A stretch of 64,000 bases of DNA from Phaeocystidibacter luteus (GTDB taxonomy: Bacteria > Bacteroidota > Bacteroidia > Flavobacteriales > Schleiferiaceae). The position numbers and the translations under genes were made by a program. Location: contig NZ_WBVO01000002.1 in the NCBI RefSeq assembly GCF_008933115.1, positions 292,297 through 356,296 on the forward strand. The letters are read 5' to 3'. How positions within the stretch are numbered: position 1 is the stretch's first letter; the number at the start of each line of letters is the position of its first letter. Below, piece after piece: positions 35,856 to 44,810 of the stretch. Under the pieces are notes generated by a model that worked only from the letters and a program-made list of their open reading frames with translations, searched no databases and was not told where the DNA came from.

Positions 35856-37952
35856 ATGAATTTGGAAACAATGAAGAAAGGAGCCATTCGTACGGGTATT
35901 ACAATCGCAGGGGGAGCAGTATTGCTTACCGCCCTCGGTTTTAGCCTGTTGGGCTCGGGTCAGACGAAAGACCAACTCGTGATGCAAATCGTAAACGACG
36001 CGCTCGTTAATTCGCATTTCGAACCAAAAGATATCGACGACAACCTTTCGGAAGAGGTGTTTATCTCATTCCTCGATAATGTGGATGCTGGGAAACGCTT
36101 TTTTATCGAAGCGGATGTGGAATCACTGGCTACCCATAAAACAGAACTCGACGATCAGTTTAGAGCGGGTAGTTCGGCCTTCTTCGACGAGGCTTATACC
36201 CTTATGAAGAAGAGATTTGCGGAGGCTGAAGGGTATTATAAGGAACTCCTAGCTAGTCCCTTCGATTTCACAATTGATGAAACATATGACACCGATTTCG
36301 AAGCAGATGACTGGGCGGCTGATGAGTCTGAACTAAAAGACCGTTGGAGACGTCAGCTCAAGCTTCGTATCCTCAGCAGGATTTACACCGATAAGCTGGA
36401 TGCCACAGAGGAAGAGCCGTTTGATTTCGACGCGTCTGAGACAAAGGCCCGTGAACGCGAGCTTGAGGTGCACAACGAATGGTTCAACAACCTAAACGAC
36501 ATGCAGCGCATGGAGTGGTTCGGTGCCTACTTGAACGCATTTTCACTTCAATTCGACCCACACACCGAGTACTACCCCCCTCGTCAGCAAGAGAATTTTG
36601 AAATTCAAATGACTGGTCAGCTTGAGGGTATCGGCGCACAATTGCGTGTGCGTGGCGAGTATGTTACCGTAGAATCTATTGTTACAGGTAGTGCTTCATG
36701 GAGACAAGGCGATCTTGAGGAGGGCGACAAGATCATGAGAGTTGCGCAAGAAGGCGAAGAAGCTATCGATGTAGTGGGGATGAGTATCAATAAGGTGGTT
36801 GATATGGTTCGCGGACCGAAAGGGACCGTAGTTACTCTTACCGTGAAGAAGAAGGACGGCAATACAATGGAAATTGCCATCGAACGAGATATCGTTGAAC
36901 TCGAAGCGACTTTCGCTAGAAGCGTTGTAATTGGCGAGGAAGAGAAAATCGGATATATCCGCTTGCCAAAGTTCTACGTCAATTTCTATGACAGTGAGAA
37001 CCGCAACTGTGCTGATGACGTGAAAGCCGAAATCGAAAAACTCAAGGCGCAGGATGTCGATGGAATCATTTTCGACCTCAGAAATAACGGGGGTGGCTCG
37101 TTGCAAGCGGCCATAGATATCGTTGGCTTGTTCATCGACCGCGGACCAGTCGTTCAAGTGAAGAACCGCCGCGATGGAGCCCAAACTTATTCGGATTACA
37201 ACAGTGGAAGTACATATGACGGTCCACTCGTTGTGATGGTGAACGAAGGTTCAGCTTCAGCCAGTGAAATTGTAGCTGCAGCGATTCAGGATTACGGCAG
37301 GGGAGTGGTAATCGGACCACAAAGCACCCACGGAAAAGGAACGGTACAGAATGTATTCGAACTCGATCGCGTAGTTGGAAGTCGTTTTGCTGATCAAAAG
37401 CCTCTAGGTGCCATTAAGGTTACGACTCAGAAGTTCTATAGAATCAATGGACATACTACTCAACTTCAAGGCGTGGAGCCTGATGTGGTTCTTCCGTATG
37501 CTTACAAATACATCGCTTGGGGCGAGAAAGAGTATCCTACCGCACTCGAAGTAGATGAAATTGCTTCGACCCGTTACGAAAGAGTTCCGCAATACGATGA
37601 ATCGGTATGGAATACGGCAAGAGAGAATTCTAAAATGCGCGTAGATACATCCGCAAAGTTTGCTCGAATTGAAGCGTATGCCAAGTGGCTTGAAGACCAA
37701 CAAGACGAAACCGTATTCAATTTGAACTGGGAAACCTATCAAGCTGATGAGGAGCGAAGAGATGAAGAGGCCAAACAGTGGGATAAACTCACCCGAGTAG
37801 AAGACAGCCTATACATCTATCCTCTTCCGAGTCATCTCACGATGTTTGAGAGCGATTCAGCCAAAGAAGAAGAATACAAGAGATGGTACCGTGGTTTGAG
37901 TCACGATCTATATTTGCGTGAAGCTAGCTACGTCATGCACGACATGCAATGA
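35856..37952 (+). CDS. prc: Carboxy-terminal processing peptidase (Tsp/Prc, S41A) with PDZ domain
   Basis: A 698-aa periplasmic tail-specific protease. It has a membrane anchor or signal (residues 8-30), an N-terminal helical domain (about 35-230), a PDZ domain (about 240-330, QLEGIGAQLRVRGEYVTVESI), and the S41 core. The catalytic Ser lies in NEGSASASEI and the Lys in HGKGTVQN, in the Ser-Lys dyad spacing. A C-terminal helical DUF3340-like part completes the protein. The length matches E. coli Prc. The ATG at 35856 (MNLETMKKGA) is chosen for the leader. Its TGA overlaps the next ATG (ATGA), so translation is coupled to the ABC permease. Confidence 0.95.
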   Translation: MNLETMKKGAIRTGITIAGGAVLLTALGFSLLGSGQTKDQLVMQIVNDALVNSHFEPKDIDDNLSEEVFISFLDNVDAGKRFFIEADVESLATHKTELDDQFRAGSSAFFDEAYTLMKKRFAEAEGYYKELLASPFDFTIDETYDTDFEADDWAADESELKDRWRRQLKLRILSRIYTDKLDATEEEPFDFDASETKARERELEVHNEWFNNLNDMQRMEWFGAYLNAFSLQFDPHTEYYPPRQQENFEIQMTGQLEGIGAQLRVRGEYVTVESIVTGSASWRQGDLEEGDKIMRVAQEGEEAIDVVGMSINKVVDMVRGPKGTVVTLTVKKKDGNTMEIAIERDIVELEATFARSVVIGEEEKIGYIRLPKFYVNFYDSENRNCADDVKAEIEKLKAQDVDGIIFDLRNNGGGSLQAAIDIVGLFIDRGPVVQVKNRRDGAQTYSDYNSGSTYDGPLVVMVNEGSASASEIVAAAIQDYGRGVVIGPQSTHGKGTVQNVFELDRVVGSRFADQKPLGAIKVTTQKFYRINGHTTQLQGVEPDVVLPYAYKYIAWGEKEYPTALEVDEIASTRYERVPQYDESVWNTARENSKMRVDTSAKFARIEAYAKWLEDQQDETVFNLNWETYQADEERRDEEAKQWDKLTRVEDSLYIYPLPSHLTMFESDSAKEEEYKRWYRGLSHDLYLREASYVMHDMQ

Positions 37953-39019
37953 GAAATGAGCGCCTAAGCCGAGTGTGGAAACACCCCCTTGGGCGCTTTT
38001 CTATTGCGCTCATCGGTTTGTTCATGCTGGTGTCAACCCTTGGCTACCTCATCGTTCCAGACCCAAGCCCTTCCGCTAACACAATGCATCTGGCCTTAGC
38101 CAATGCTCCTATGGGGACGGAGATGAAAGTTCTGCGAATCACCGATCCCACCATGAACGTCTCCACCGGCTTCTTCGAACGCTGGTTTTTCGGGGATCCT
38201 ACGAGAACCAGAGAGTATCTTATTGAGGAGCTTCGACCATCAGAGAAGCAAATAGACTACAAAGAATACCTTGGCGTGGGTGTGATTTCAGAGGATTGGG
38301 AATCCATTCAGCTGGCAGAAAACGAAACGTATGAGGTTGTCGATCGAACATATTGGCTAGGAACCGACAAGTATGGTCGCGATTTACTTTCAAGGTTGAT
38401 TCTTGGGGGACGTGTTTCCATTGCGGTAGGCTTTATTTCCGTTTTAATTTCCCTCCTCATAGGCATTCCACTCGGGGCACTAGCTGGGTATTATGGCGGC
38501 TGGATAGACAAGTCCGTCATGTGGCTCGTAAATGTCGTTTGGTCGGTGCCCACGTTGCTCATGGTAATTGCGCTCACCTTTGTTCTTGGCAAGGGTTTTT
38601 GGCAAGTGTTTGTTGCGGTCGGACTTACCATGTGGGTGGAGGTCGCACGTGTGGTAAGGGGGCAGGTGATGGGAATCCGACAAATGGAATACGTTGAAGC
38701 CGCGAAAGTCTTGGGTTATTCATCCACCCGGATTATTGCTAAACACGTTCTACCAAATGCCCTCGCCCCTGTGATTGTTATCAGTGCTGCAAACTTTGCT
38801 TCGGCCATTCTCATGGAAAGCGGATTGTCATTTCTAGGTATTGGGGCACAACCTCCAATTCCGTCGTGGGGCGGGATTATCCGAGATCACTACGCCTATA
38901 TCATCACTGGAGAAGCGCATCTTTCGCTCTTGCCAGGCCTTTGTATTATGCTACTCGTGCTCAGCTTTATGACCTTGGGCAACACCCTACGCGATGCACT
39001 CGACGTTCGGGCCTCATGA
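37949..39019 (+). CDS. Dipeptide/oligopeptide ABC transporter permease (OppC/DppC-like)
   Basis: A 356-aa inner-membrane permease. It has an N-terminal helix (about residues 15-35), a long periplasmic stretch with TYWLGTDKYGRDLLSRLILGGRVSIAVG (the DppC entry motif), and five more helices. The ABC-docking EAA loop is EAAKVLGYSSTRIIAKHVLPN, and it ends GNTLRDALDVRAS. No OppB, ATPase or binding-protein genes lie nearby, so it must pair with partners encoded elsewhere. It is joined by ATGA overlaps to prc upstream and aat downstream. The extracytoplasmic loop before the motif is longer than usual (about residues 45-125). Confidence 0.93.
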   Translation: MRNERLSRVWKHPLGRFSIALIGLFMLVSTLGYLIVPDPSPSANTMHLALANAPMGTEMKVLRITDPTMNVSTGFFERWFFGDPTRTREYLIEELRPSEKQIDYKEYLGVGVISEDWESIQLAENETYEVVDRTYWLGTDKYGRDLLSRLILGGRVSIAVGFISVLISLLIGIPLGALAGYYGGWIDKSVMWLVNVVWSVPTLLMVIALTFVLGKGFWQVFVAVGLTMWVEVARVVRGQVMGIRQMEYVEAAKVLGYSSTRIIAKHVLPNALAPVIVISAANFASAILMESGLSFLGIGAQPPIPSWGGIIRDHYAYIITGEAHLSLLPGLCIMLLVLSFMTLGNTLRDALDVRAS

Positions 39020-39705
39020 ATTGGGTGATTCTTAAATCTGAATCGCAACCACTTCCTCCCGTAGAAGCTGCAGATGACGAAGGCATGTTGGCCATAGGAG
39101 GTGAGCTTACCCCCTCTAGACTTTACGAGGCGTATTCGAAGGGAGTGTTTCCGTGGTATAGCGAAGACATGCCCGTCATGTGGTGGTGTCCGGACCCTCG
39201 AATGGTGTTGTATCCCTCCAAGCTCAAAGTTCAAAAAAGCATGCGCCCCTTATTGAATAAAAAGGAGTTTCGTGTTTCCATGAATACAGTTTTTGAAGCG
39301 GTCATCCGAAAGTGTGCTGAGGTCGAAAGACCAGATCAAGATGGCACGTGGATTATAGATGAGATTGTGCAAGCGTATACAGCATGGCACAAATTGGGCT
39401 TCGTGCACAGCTTCGAAGCTTGGAAAGGCGAACGCCTTGTGGGTGGGTTTTATGGGGTCCGAATTGGAGCCATGTTCTATGGAGAATCTATGTTTGCTGA
39501 ACTGCCAAACGCCTCGAAGTACGCTTTCATCAGGGGTGTGAACTGGATGGAAACTCAAGGCATTCAATTAATCGACTGCCAAATGGAGACCGAACATTTG
39601 AAGCGTTTTGGTGCTGAGCTGATTTCTCGAAGTGAGTTCATCCTACAAATGAAAAGGGCCCAGAATGTGGAAATCCCAAATTGGACAGAACTAGAGGAGT
39701 TGTAA
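39016..39705 (+). CDS. aat: Leucyl/phenylalanyl-tRNA--protein transferase
   Basis: A 229-aa enzyme adding Leu or Phe to N-terminal Arg or Lys of proteins and thereby marking them for the N-degron pathway with ClpS/ClpAP. The motifs GMLAIGGELTPSRLYEAYSKGVFPWY, WWCPDPRMVLYP, TWIIDEIVQAYTAWHKLGFVHSFEAW and GESMF all match. The ATG at 39016 overlaps the permease stop (ATGA). In many relatives aat sits beside DUF3127 and a flavin reductase; here those two genes lie 6 kb away. A proteolysis theme links it loosely to prc. Confidence 0.96.
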   Translation: MNWVILKSESQPLPPVEAADDEGMLAIGGELTPSRLYEAYSKGVFPWYSEDMPVMWWCPDPRMVLYPSKLKVQKSMRPLLNKKEFRVSMNTVFEAVIRKCAEVERPDQDGTWIIDEIVQAYTAWHKLGFVHSFEAWKGERLVGGFYGVRIGAMFYGESMFAELPNASKYAFIRGVNWMETQGIQLIDCQMETEHLKRFGAELISRSEFILQMKRAQNVEIPNWTELEEL

Positions 39706-39719
39706 CTTGTTGCAATATC

Positions 39720-40325
39720 ATGAAGTTCAAATACATCCATCTCTTACTGCTTGCGGTTTTCATGTTGACCGCTCAACAACTCTTGGCGCAATCGGCCAAT
39801 TTCGATGAGTTTAATGCCGACAGGATGCAAATGACCCGAAACGGTATGCTTGTTCTCGGATCTTGGGCAGTTGGAAACATGGCAGTAAGTGGTATTGCTG
39901 CGGGCCGAACAACGGGGGAGGACAAGTACTTCCACCAGATGAACGTGTATTGGAATATCGTTAATCTCGGCATAGCCGGCGCGGGATACTACGGCGCGCT
40001 GGGCGATGCAGCTGGATTGAGCTTGGTAGAGACACTTAATGAACAGCATTCCATCGAAACCATTCTCCTATTGAATGCTGGGCTCGACGTTGCCTACATG
40101 GCGGGAGGCGCTTGGATGATTGAGAAATCAAAAACTGCTAGTGCGAATGCGGAACGATGGAAGGGCTTTGGTCGCTCTATTGTTCTTCAAGGTGCCTTCT
40201 TGTTTGTGTTTGATGTGAGCTTTTATGCCGTTCAGGCCAATCATCGATCGGACTGGTTTGAAGAGAATGTTGCGGCAATGAATGTATCCCCAGCAGGATT
40301 CTACGTCTCTTTCAATCTAGATTAG
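39720..40325 (+). CDS. Small membrane protein of unknown function (DUF6992-like)
   Basis: A 201-aa protein with a signal peptide (MKFKYIHLLLLAVFMLTAQQLLAQ). Four further hydrophobic segments follow (about residues 45-65, 80-100, 115-135, 155-178). It carries a pattern RNGMLVLGSWAVGNMAVSGIA and KYFHQMNVYWNIVNLGIA that I associate with the DUF6992 family of Bacteroidota. No catalytic residues are recognised. It follows aat by 14 bases and may be co-transcribed. Its stop overlaps the stop of the convergent fatty acid transporter by 4 bases. Confidence 0.7.
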   Translation: MKFKYIHLLLLAVFMLTAQQLLAQSANFDEFNADRMQMTRNGMLVLGSWAVGNMAVSGIAAGRTTGEDKYFHQMNVYWNIVNLGIAGAGYYGALGDAAGLSLVETLNEQHSIETILLLNAGLDVAYMAGGAWMIEKSKTASANAERWKGFGRSIVLQGAFLFVFDVSFYAVQANHRSDWFEENVAAMNVSPAGFYVSFNLD

Positions 40326-41692
40326 AAAACGGCTAGTGTTACGCTGTAAACGAGTACGCCCACACCCATTAAAATGAGCGTGTATGGCAAAATGTCTCTG
40401 GCTTTTAGTTTTGTGATTCCCAATAGAGGTAGAGCCCAGAAAGGCTGAAGCATATTTGTGAGTTGATCGCCGTATGCCATGGCCATGATGCTTTTTCCTA
40501 GGGGCACATTTAAGGACTGTGAAGCCTCCACCAAAAGCGGCCCTTGAATAGCCCATTGTCCGCCTCCACTTGGAACAAAGATGTTTATGATTCCAGAGGA
40601 CAAAAGTGTGGTGAATGGGAAGCTTGTGGCGGTGCTATTCTTAATGAGACTTGACGCTACGATGCTCACTAGCCCAGAGTCTCTCACCAATCCCAATATC
40701 CCGAAATAGAGCGGAAATTGAATTAAGATTCCCGCAGAGCCGCTAATGGCTTCATCGAGTGCTTTGGAGAAACTTTTGAGCGAACGATGCGCCGCAAAGG
40801 CTAATCCAAGTAGTAGGAAGTTTATGTAATCAGGAGTGATAATGCCCAAGATGTTTGTGGACCTTGCTGCGCTGTAAATCGCAAGAAGAAGGAAAAGGAC
40901 TCCTAGGCCAGTTCCCACCCAAGTGCTTTTGTCAATATGCTCTGCACCAATCGTTTCAGGTTCTTCATTCTCCATAGTCACATTTCGCGAAAATGATGGG
41001 GGGATCGAATTAGAGACGTATTTACTCAATACCCAAAGCGTTATACCCACTGCAAGCAGAATGGCTACAGATGCGAAGGCATTCATTGAGCTAAAGGTTG
41101 TTTGATCTAGGAGTACTTGCGTGGGGACATTCGATTGACCGGTCAGCTCGGCGAGATGTCCAGCTTGATTGGCCTTAAGCGGTGCACTTCCAGAAATGCC
41201 ACCATGCCACACCATCATCCCTGCGTACCCCGCTGCCCCAATAAGAGGATAGGAGATAGGCATTTTTCTGTGATGGGCAGATTCCGCGACCTTCCGAGCT
41301 AGGATTGCGCCGAAGATGAGTCCGAGACCCCAGTTGAAAAGTCCAACCATCATCGTGAGAATTCCAACAACTACAGTGGCTTGAGTACCGTTAGCAATTT
41401 TTGAAACGACGGAGTTTATCAGCTTTGTGGCGATTGGGCTAAGCGCGAGGATGTGGCCTAGAACCAAAATCAGCATCATTTGAATAGTGAAGGCGAGAAG
41501 GCCGCTTTGCCAGAGGCCGTCCTTCCACATTAATGCTAGATCACCCAAATACGTAAATGTTGTGGCTTCGCTTGGTTTGGTGACAAAATAGGCAGTCACA
41601 TAGGCCACGGCGGTAAGTATAAAGGCTATGGCTAGCGGACTGGGGAGTAGTCGGCGAAAAGTGAGTTCGAACTTCTGGGTGAAGGAGGACAT
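40322..41692 (-). CDS. Short-chain fatty acid transporter (AtoE family)
   Basis: A 456-aa inner-membrane carrier with about 12 hydrophobic helices. Family features are the start (FELTFRRLLPSPLAIAFILT), the QMMLILVLGHILALSP helix, GGISGSAPL, and the late IINIFVPSGGGQWAIQGP motif, followed by MAYGDQLTNMLQPFWALPLLGI. It is expected to import short-chain fatty acids such as acetoacetate or butyrate. The ATG at 41692 (MSSFTQKFEL) is chosen as the family-like start. No beta-oxidation genes adjoin, although etfAB are elsewhere in the window. Confidence 0.93.
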   Translation of the reverse strand: MSSFTQKFELTFRRLLPSPLAIAFILTAVAYVTAYFVTKPSEATTFTYLGDLALMWKDGLWQSGLLAFTIQMMLILVLGHILALSPIATKLINSVVSKIANGTQATVVVGILTMMVGLFNWGLGLIFGAILARKVAESAHHRKMPISYPLIGAAGYAGMMVWHGGISGSAPLKANQAGHLAELTGQSNVPTQVLLDQTTFSSMNAFASVAILLAVGITLWVLSKYVSNSIPPSFSRNVTMENEEPETIGAEHIDKSTWVGTGLGVLFLLLAIYSAARSTNILGIITPDYINFLLLGLAFAAHRSLKSFSKALDEAISGSAGILIQFPLYFGILGLVRDSGLVSIVASSLIKNSTATSFPFTTLLSSGIINIFVPSGGGQWAIQGPLLVEASQSLNVPLGKSIMAMAYGDQLTNMLQPFWALPLLGITKLKARDILPYTLILMGVGVLVYSVTLAVF

Positions 41693-41744
41693 TAAGTGTG
41701 GCTTTGAAATATCAGCTATTCCGATGCAACTTAATGATAAAAAT

Positions 41745-41775
41745 ACGAGCCCTTCCAAATTTTGAAAGGGCTCGT
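41745..41775 (-). terminator. Intrinsic terminator of the 41.8-43.3 kb gene pair
   Basis: A 10-bp perfect stem ACGAGCCCTT / AAGGGCTCGT (41745-41754 with 41766-41775) followed on the minus strand by ATTTTTAT. It begins 4 bases after the gene's stop. Confidence 0.88.
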
Positions 41776-41779
41776 GTGG

Positions 41780-42976
41780 TTATTCAGGTTTTTGGGTGAC
41801 CAGAGCTGTAGAAAGACCGAGTAGAAATTGGGTAGCTTGATTCTGAACGTAATCGGCATTTGCGTTCACGTCGGAAAGGGAAAAGCTAAGAACCGTGTTA
41901 TCGTCGGGCAGCTTATATCCAATTGAGAAGCTCCATTTAGATTCAGTCGAGCTCGAAAATGTTCCGCCAGATCCGTCTTCGTTTAATTGAATTTCAGATA
42001 GCCCTAGCTTACCCACATATTCCCCTTTTATGAGAAGCCTCTGTGAAGGAATATCAAAATAGATTCCAATGCCTGCGTCAAAGAACAATGGATTGTTCGC
42101 GAGAAGCACTGTAGGGTCAAAAGAGTAATTCGAAACCCTAGTGATGAAGGACAAAGCGTATTTGGATTCACTTTTGTCAATCCACTGATGCGTATAATCT
42201 AGCCATATTCCCCAGCGCTCTACGTTTGAATAGCTAAACGAATTCTCCGGGAAATCTAAACTGAACGCCCCTGCGAGTTGAAGGAATGAGCCGTTCCTTC
42301 GTGCGGCGTTCAGCGAGGTTGGAGTTGTAGGAACCTCAATTTCAGGAAGGATTTCTTTGAGTCGAGTTAAGGCGTCAGAGGTTGGTCCGGCCATCAGTTT
42401 TTGGACCTCGCTTCTTATGTCCTCGCGAAAACTGCCATAGTATTGTTGTTCGGCCATCGCGCGGTACTCACTCGAGATGCTGTCTTTTCCAGCGTCTAGC
42501 ATAGACTCCAAATCTGTAATCATCGCTTTTAGGTTGTTTTTAGCTCCTACAGGAATAATCTCATTGTGATATTTCTCCGTAATAGACCCTCCGTATAAAT
42601 AGGTTTGAAAACCAATACCCATTCTTGAAAAGTTTCCGAGACTGTCGTTGGTGACTTGTGTTGAGGCTATTGATATTTTTAAATCGCGGTAAAAGTTCGT
42701 GTGGTCAATTTCATCTATCTGATAGATAGGGTTAGAAATGTAGTAGGGCGATAATTCAATAGCAAGATCGGAGGGTACTGTTCCATTGTTAGCAATGATG
42801 GGTGAAATCAGGTTTGCGTAGATTCCAGCGTAATTGCCTGGTTCACTGAATTCAGATGTCTGCACTCCAATAATCGACATGCCTGGATTTGAAGGTAGTG
42901 TGACGTTTGAATTTGACTGTGCGAGTGCCATGACGGTTGACATCGTCATTAAAAGCACTAGGTAGAGCTTTTTCAT
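41780..42976 (-). CDS. Unrecognised exported protein, probably outer-membrane beta-barrel
   Basis: A 398-aa protein with a signal peptide (MKKLYLVLLMTMSTVMALAQ). The body alternates hydrophobic and polar residues in short strands (WGIWLDYTHQWI, ALSFITRVSNYSF, FFDAGIGIYFDI, WSFSIGYKLPD, LSFSLSDV), as in small barrels. A helical, charged middle section (about 150-215, LKAMITDLESMLDAGKDSISSEYRAMAEQQ) interrupts it and may form a coiled coil. It overlaps the preceding 116-aa gene by 4 bases (ATGA), so the two are coupled. No family is recognised. Confidence 0.65.
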   Translation of the reverse strand: MKKLYLVLLMTMSTVMALAQSNSNVTLPSNPGMSIIGVQTSEFSEPGNYAGIYANLISPIIANNGTVPSDLAIELSPYYISNPIYQIDEIDHTNFYRDLKISIASTQVTNDSLGNFSRMGIGFQTYLYGGSITEKYHNEIIPVGAKNNLKAMITDLESMLDAGKDSISSEYRAMAEQQYYGSFREDIRSEVQKLMAGPTSDALTRLKEILPEIEVPTTPTSLNAARRNGSFLQLAGAFSLDFPENSFSYSNVERWGIWLDYTHQWIDKSESKYALSFITRVSNYSFDPTVLLANNPLFFDAGIGIYFDIPSQRLLIKGEYVGKLGLSEIQLNEDGSGGTFSSSTESKWSFSIGYKLPDDNTVLSFSLSDVNANADYVQNQATQFLLGLSTALVTQKPE

Positions 42977-43323
42977 TTGATGTCAATTACAAGTTTTACA
43001 GTAATGGTCTGTGCCTCAGATATAGGGAAGTTATTCGACTGATGTGCCGGAGTGATTTCTTCATCATTCCACTTTGTGATGATCTTAGCTTCCTTTTTGT
43101 CGAACTCCTTGATGGCTACAAGAAGTTTTAGTGTCTTACCCTTGAGGTGTTCAGCTCTTCCCAAGTTGCCTTTCCATTCTGTCTTGTTATCGAGGGGTAA
43201 TGGAGTGGGTGATATTTCTCCCCACAAGACGTTGATATCTCCAAAGTGCCAAGGGATGAGGACGGAGATAGTATTCTCTTCATCTCGAGCGACTACCGAG
43301 TATTGAAATACCTTATCTATCAT
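42973..43323 (-). CDS. Unrecognised small protein coupled to the barrel-like gene
   Basis: A 116-aa protein with no signal peptide or membrane segment, rich in Lys, Glu and beta-type segments (FQYSVVARDEENTISVLIPWHFGDINVLWGEI, AQTITVKLVIDIK). It resembles no family I know. It is translated from a gene whose stop overlaps the start of the exported barrel-like protein, so they probably act together. Being cytoplasmic it cannot itself be part of the barrel unless exported in another way. Confidence 0.55.
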   Translation of the reverse strand: MIDKVFQYSVVARDEENTISVLIPWHFGDINVLWGEISPTPLPLDNKTEWKGNLGRAEHLKGKTLKLLVAIKEFDKKEAKIITKWNDEEITPAHQSNNFPISEAQTITVKLVIDIK

Positions 43324-43436
43324 GACGGAATAATTTAGGTTGGCAAATAGATTCCGTAATGTAAGAAGCTGTGAAACAGTGCGGTAGGGTATTTTTACGT
43401 ATTTGTCTAGGTAGAATTACCCTTTTTGAATCGCAA

Positions 43437-44558
43437 CTATTCAACAACCCACGTGAAGGACTCGGTTGTCGTGTTTCCGTTCGAAAGCTCGAAGGTCATG
43501 AAGTAGGTTCCGTTAGAAGCTGAATTGAACTTAACGATATTCGTGCTCTCTGGATACGCCATTTTTAGAATGACTTGGCCGTTCATGTCATGTATGGATA
43601 GTGAGTCAGCCTTCTGTTGAATATCGCCGAGTAGCCGAATTTGATTTCTCTCCGGCTGTGGCACAACAACCGCAAATCCGAATTTAACTTCAGGCTCCGC
43701 CCATGAGATATTCGTTTCATCCCTAAACACCACTGCGTTTGGCGTGATGAGATTGGCCGTTCCCGAAGGCACTATGTCGCTGATAAAGGTGCCATCAGAT
43801 TGGTACATCTTCACCGCATTTGTGGATCCATTTCCTAACAGAATATTGCCATTAGGCAGCGAGTCGACCCCTTCTGCATGGAAAATTCCTGTGATAAAAT
43901 TTCCCACAAAGGCACCGGTAGAATCAAATCGCTTCACCGCCGTGCCGTCGTAATCTACCACGAGTAAGTCTCCATTAGTATCAAACCAAATGTTTGTTGG
44001 ACCTTGGAGGTTTGAGCTTACGAAGTTCCCCTGACTCACACCGGCGGTGTCGAATTGCTCAACCTTGTCTCCATTGTAGGAAGACACATAGAGGTTTCCA
44101 TGTATATCCCAGTCTAATCCAATACTTTGGTTCACCCCAGTTTGGGTAAAGTCGTCGACGAAATTCCCGTTGAGGTCGTAGCGTTTCACCTTGCCTGTAC
44201 CACTCCATTGAAGTACATAGAGTAGGCTATCTGGACCAATCTTCGTTCTTGTCGGACCGCTAATTCCGCAGGCAAACGATTGAATGAAGTCACCCGTCAA
44301 AGCATCGTGAATATTTATGCAACCGCTACCTAAGTTTGAAATGAGAACTTGGTTTCGGTCTTCCAAAAAGAGGATGTCCTGAGGCCAATTGAGAAACTCG
44401 TCGATAAAAACGGTGGGATTCTGACCATCATCGTCGACCCGAAGTATTTGCCAAGGAGGGTTGTTGAAGTTGCCGGCGTCACTAATGTAGATTCCGCCAG
44501 ACTGGGCCGTGAGTGTAATTCCGGCACAACTAAAAATGAAAAGCACTAGAACTTTCAT
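43437..44558 (-). CDS. Secreted NHL/beta-propeller protein with T9SS type A sorting domain
   Basis: A 373-aa protein with a signal peptide (MKVLVLFIFSCAGITLTAQ). Six or so repeats of about 40 residues follow, of the NHL/SMP-30 kind: VKRYDLNGNFVDDFTQTG, VEQFDTAGVSQGNFVSS, VKRFDSTGAFVGNFITG, VKMYQSDGTFISDIVPSG. They form a beta-propeller. The last 80 residues are a type A sorting domain (LSIHDMNGQVILKMAYPES, NGTYFMTFELSNG, ESFTWVVE). It is expected to be exported by T9SS and held at the surface or released. No catalytic residues are evident; ligand or protein binding is the usual propeller role. Confidence 0.85.
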   Translation of the reverse strand: MKVLVLFIFSCAGITLTAQSGGIYISDAGNFNNPPWQILRVDDDGQNPTVFIDEFLNWPQDILFLEDRNQVLISNLGSGCINIHDALTGDFIQSFACGISGPTRTKIGPDSLLYVLQWSGTGKVKRYDLNGNFVDDFTQTGVNQSIGLDWDIHGNLYVSSYNGDKVEQFDTAGVSQGNFVSSNLQGPTNIWFDTNGDLLVVDYDGTAVKRFDSTGAFVGNFITGIFHAEGVDSLPNGNILLGNGSTNAVKMYQSDGTFISDIVPSGTANLITPNAVVFRDETNISWAEPEVKFGFAVVVPQPERNQIRLLGDIQQKADSLSIHDMNGQVILKMAYPESTNIVKFNSASNGTYFMTFELSNGNTTTESFTWVVE

Positions 44559-44810
44559 GTTGAGGTTGATTAGAGTTGAAGGTTGACTCTAAGTTAACGA
44601 AAGTCAGGCTGTTGAGGTTAGTGCTCTTCCTGGCGCTTAACAATGACGAATTGTAAAGTTCACATTGAGAAGCGATTATACAGGTTTTATTGACACTGTG
44701 TTAACGTTGCCCTTACGTCCTCCGCATAGCTTCGTAGCATTGTCTTCAACCGTTCTGTAGTCCCGCTTATGCGGGATGGAAAAGGCGCCCTGTCAGGCGC
44801 CTTTTTTCTT
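44559..44810. other. Non-coding region with two hairpins
   Basis: No ORF is credible in these 252 bases. A hairpin TCCCGC-TTAT-GCGGGA lies at 44761-44776, just before the strong GC-rich terminator hairpin. A plus-strand transcript ending there could be a small RNA, but I recognise no family and no TAnnTTTG promoter is seen in front of it. Confidence 0.5.
44782..44806. terminator. Bidirectional intrinsic terminator
   Basis: Stem AAGGCGCC / GGCGCCTT (44782-44789 with 44796-44803). It is followed by TTTTTTCTTTT on the plus strand and TTTTCC on the minus strand. It ends the 44.8-45.5 kb minus-strand gene. The better T-run points the other way, where no coding gene is known. Confidence 0.75.

Noticed and set aside
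40322..41692. Link of the fatty acid transporter to etfAB as one pathway cluster
   Set aside because: They are 15 kb apart with no beta-oxidation genes in between.
44689..44720. TTGACA followed by an AT-rich hexamer as a sigma70-type promoter
   Set aside because: Bacteroidota do not use the TTGACA/TATAAT consensus, and no TAnnTTTG is present there.
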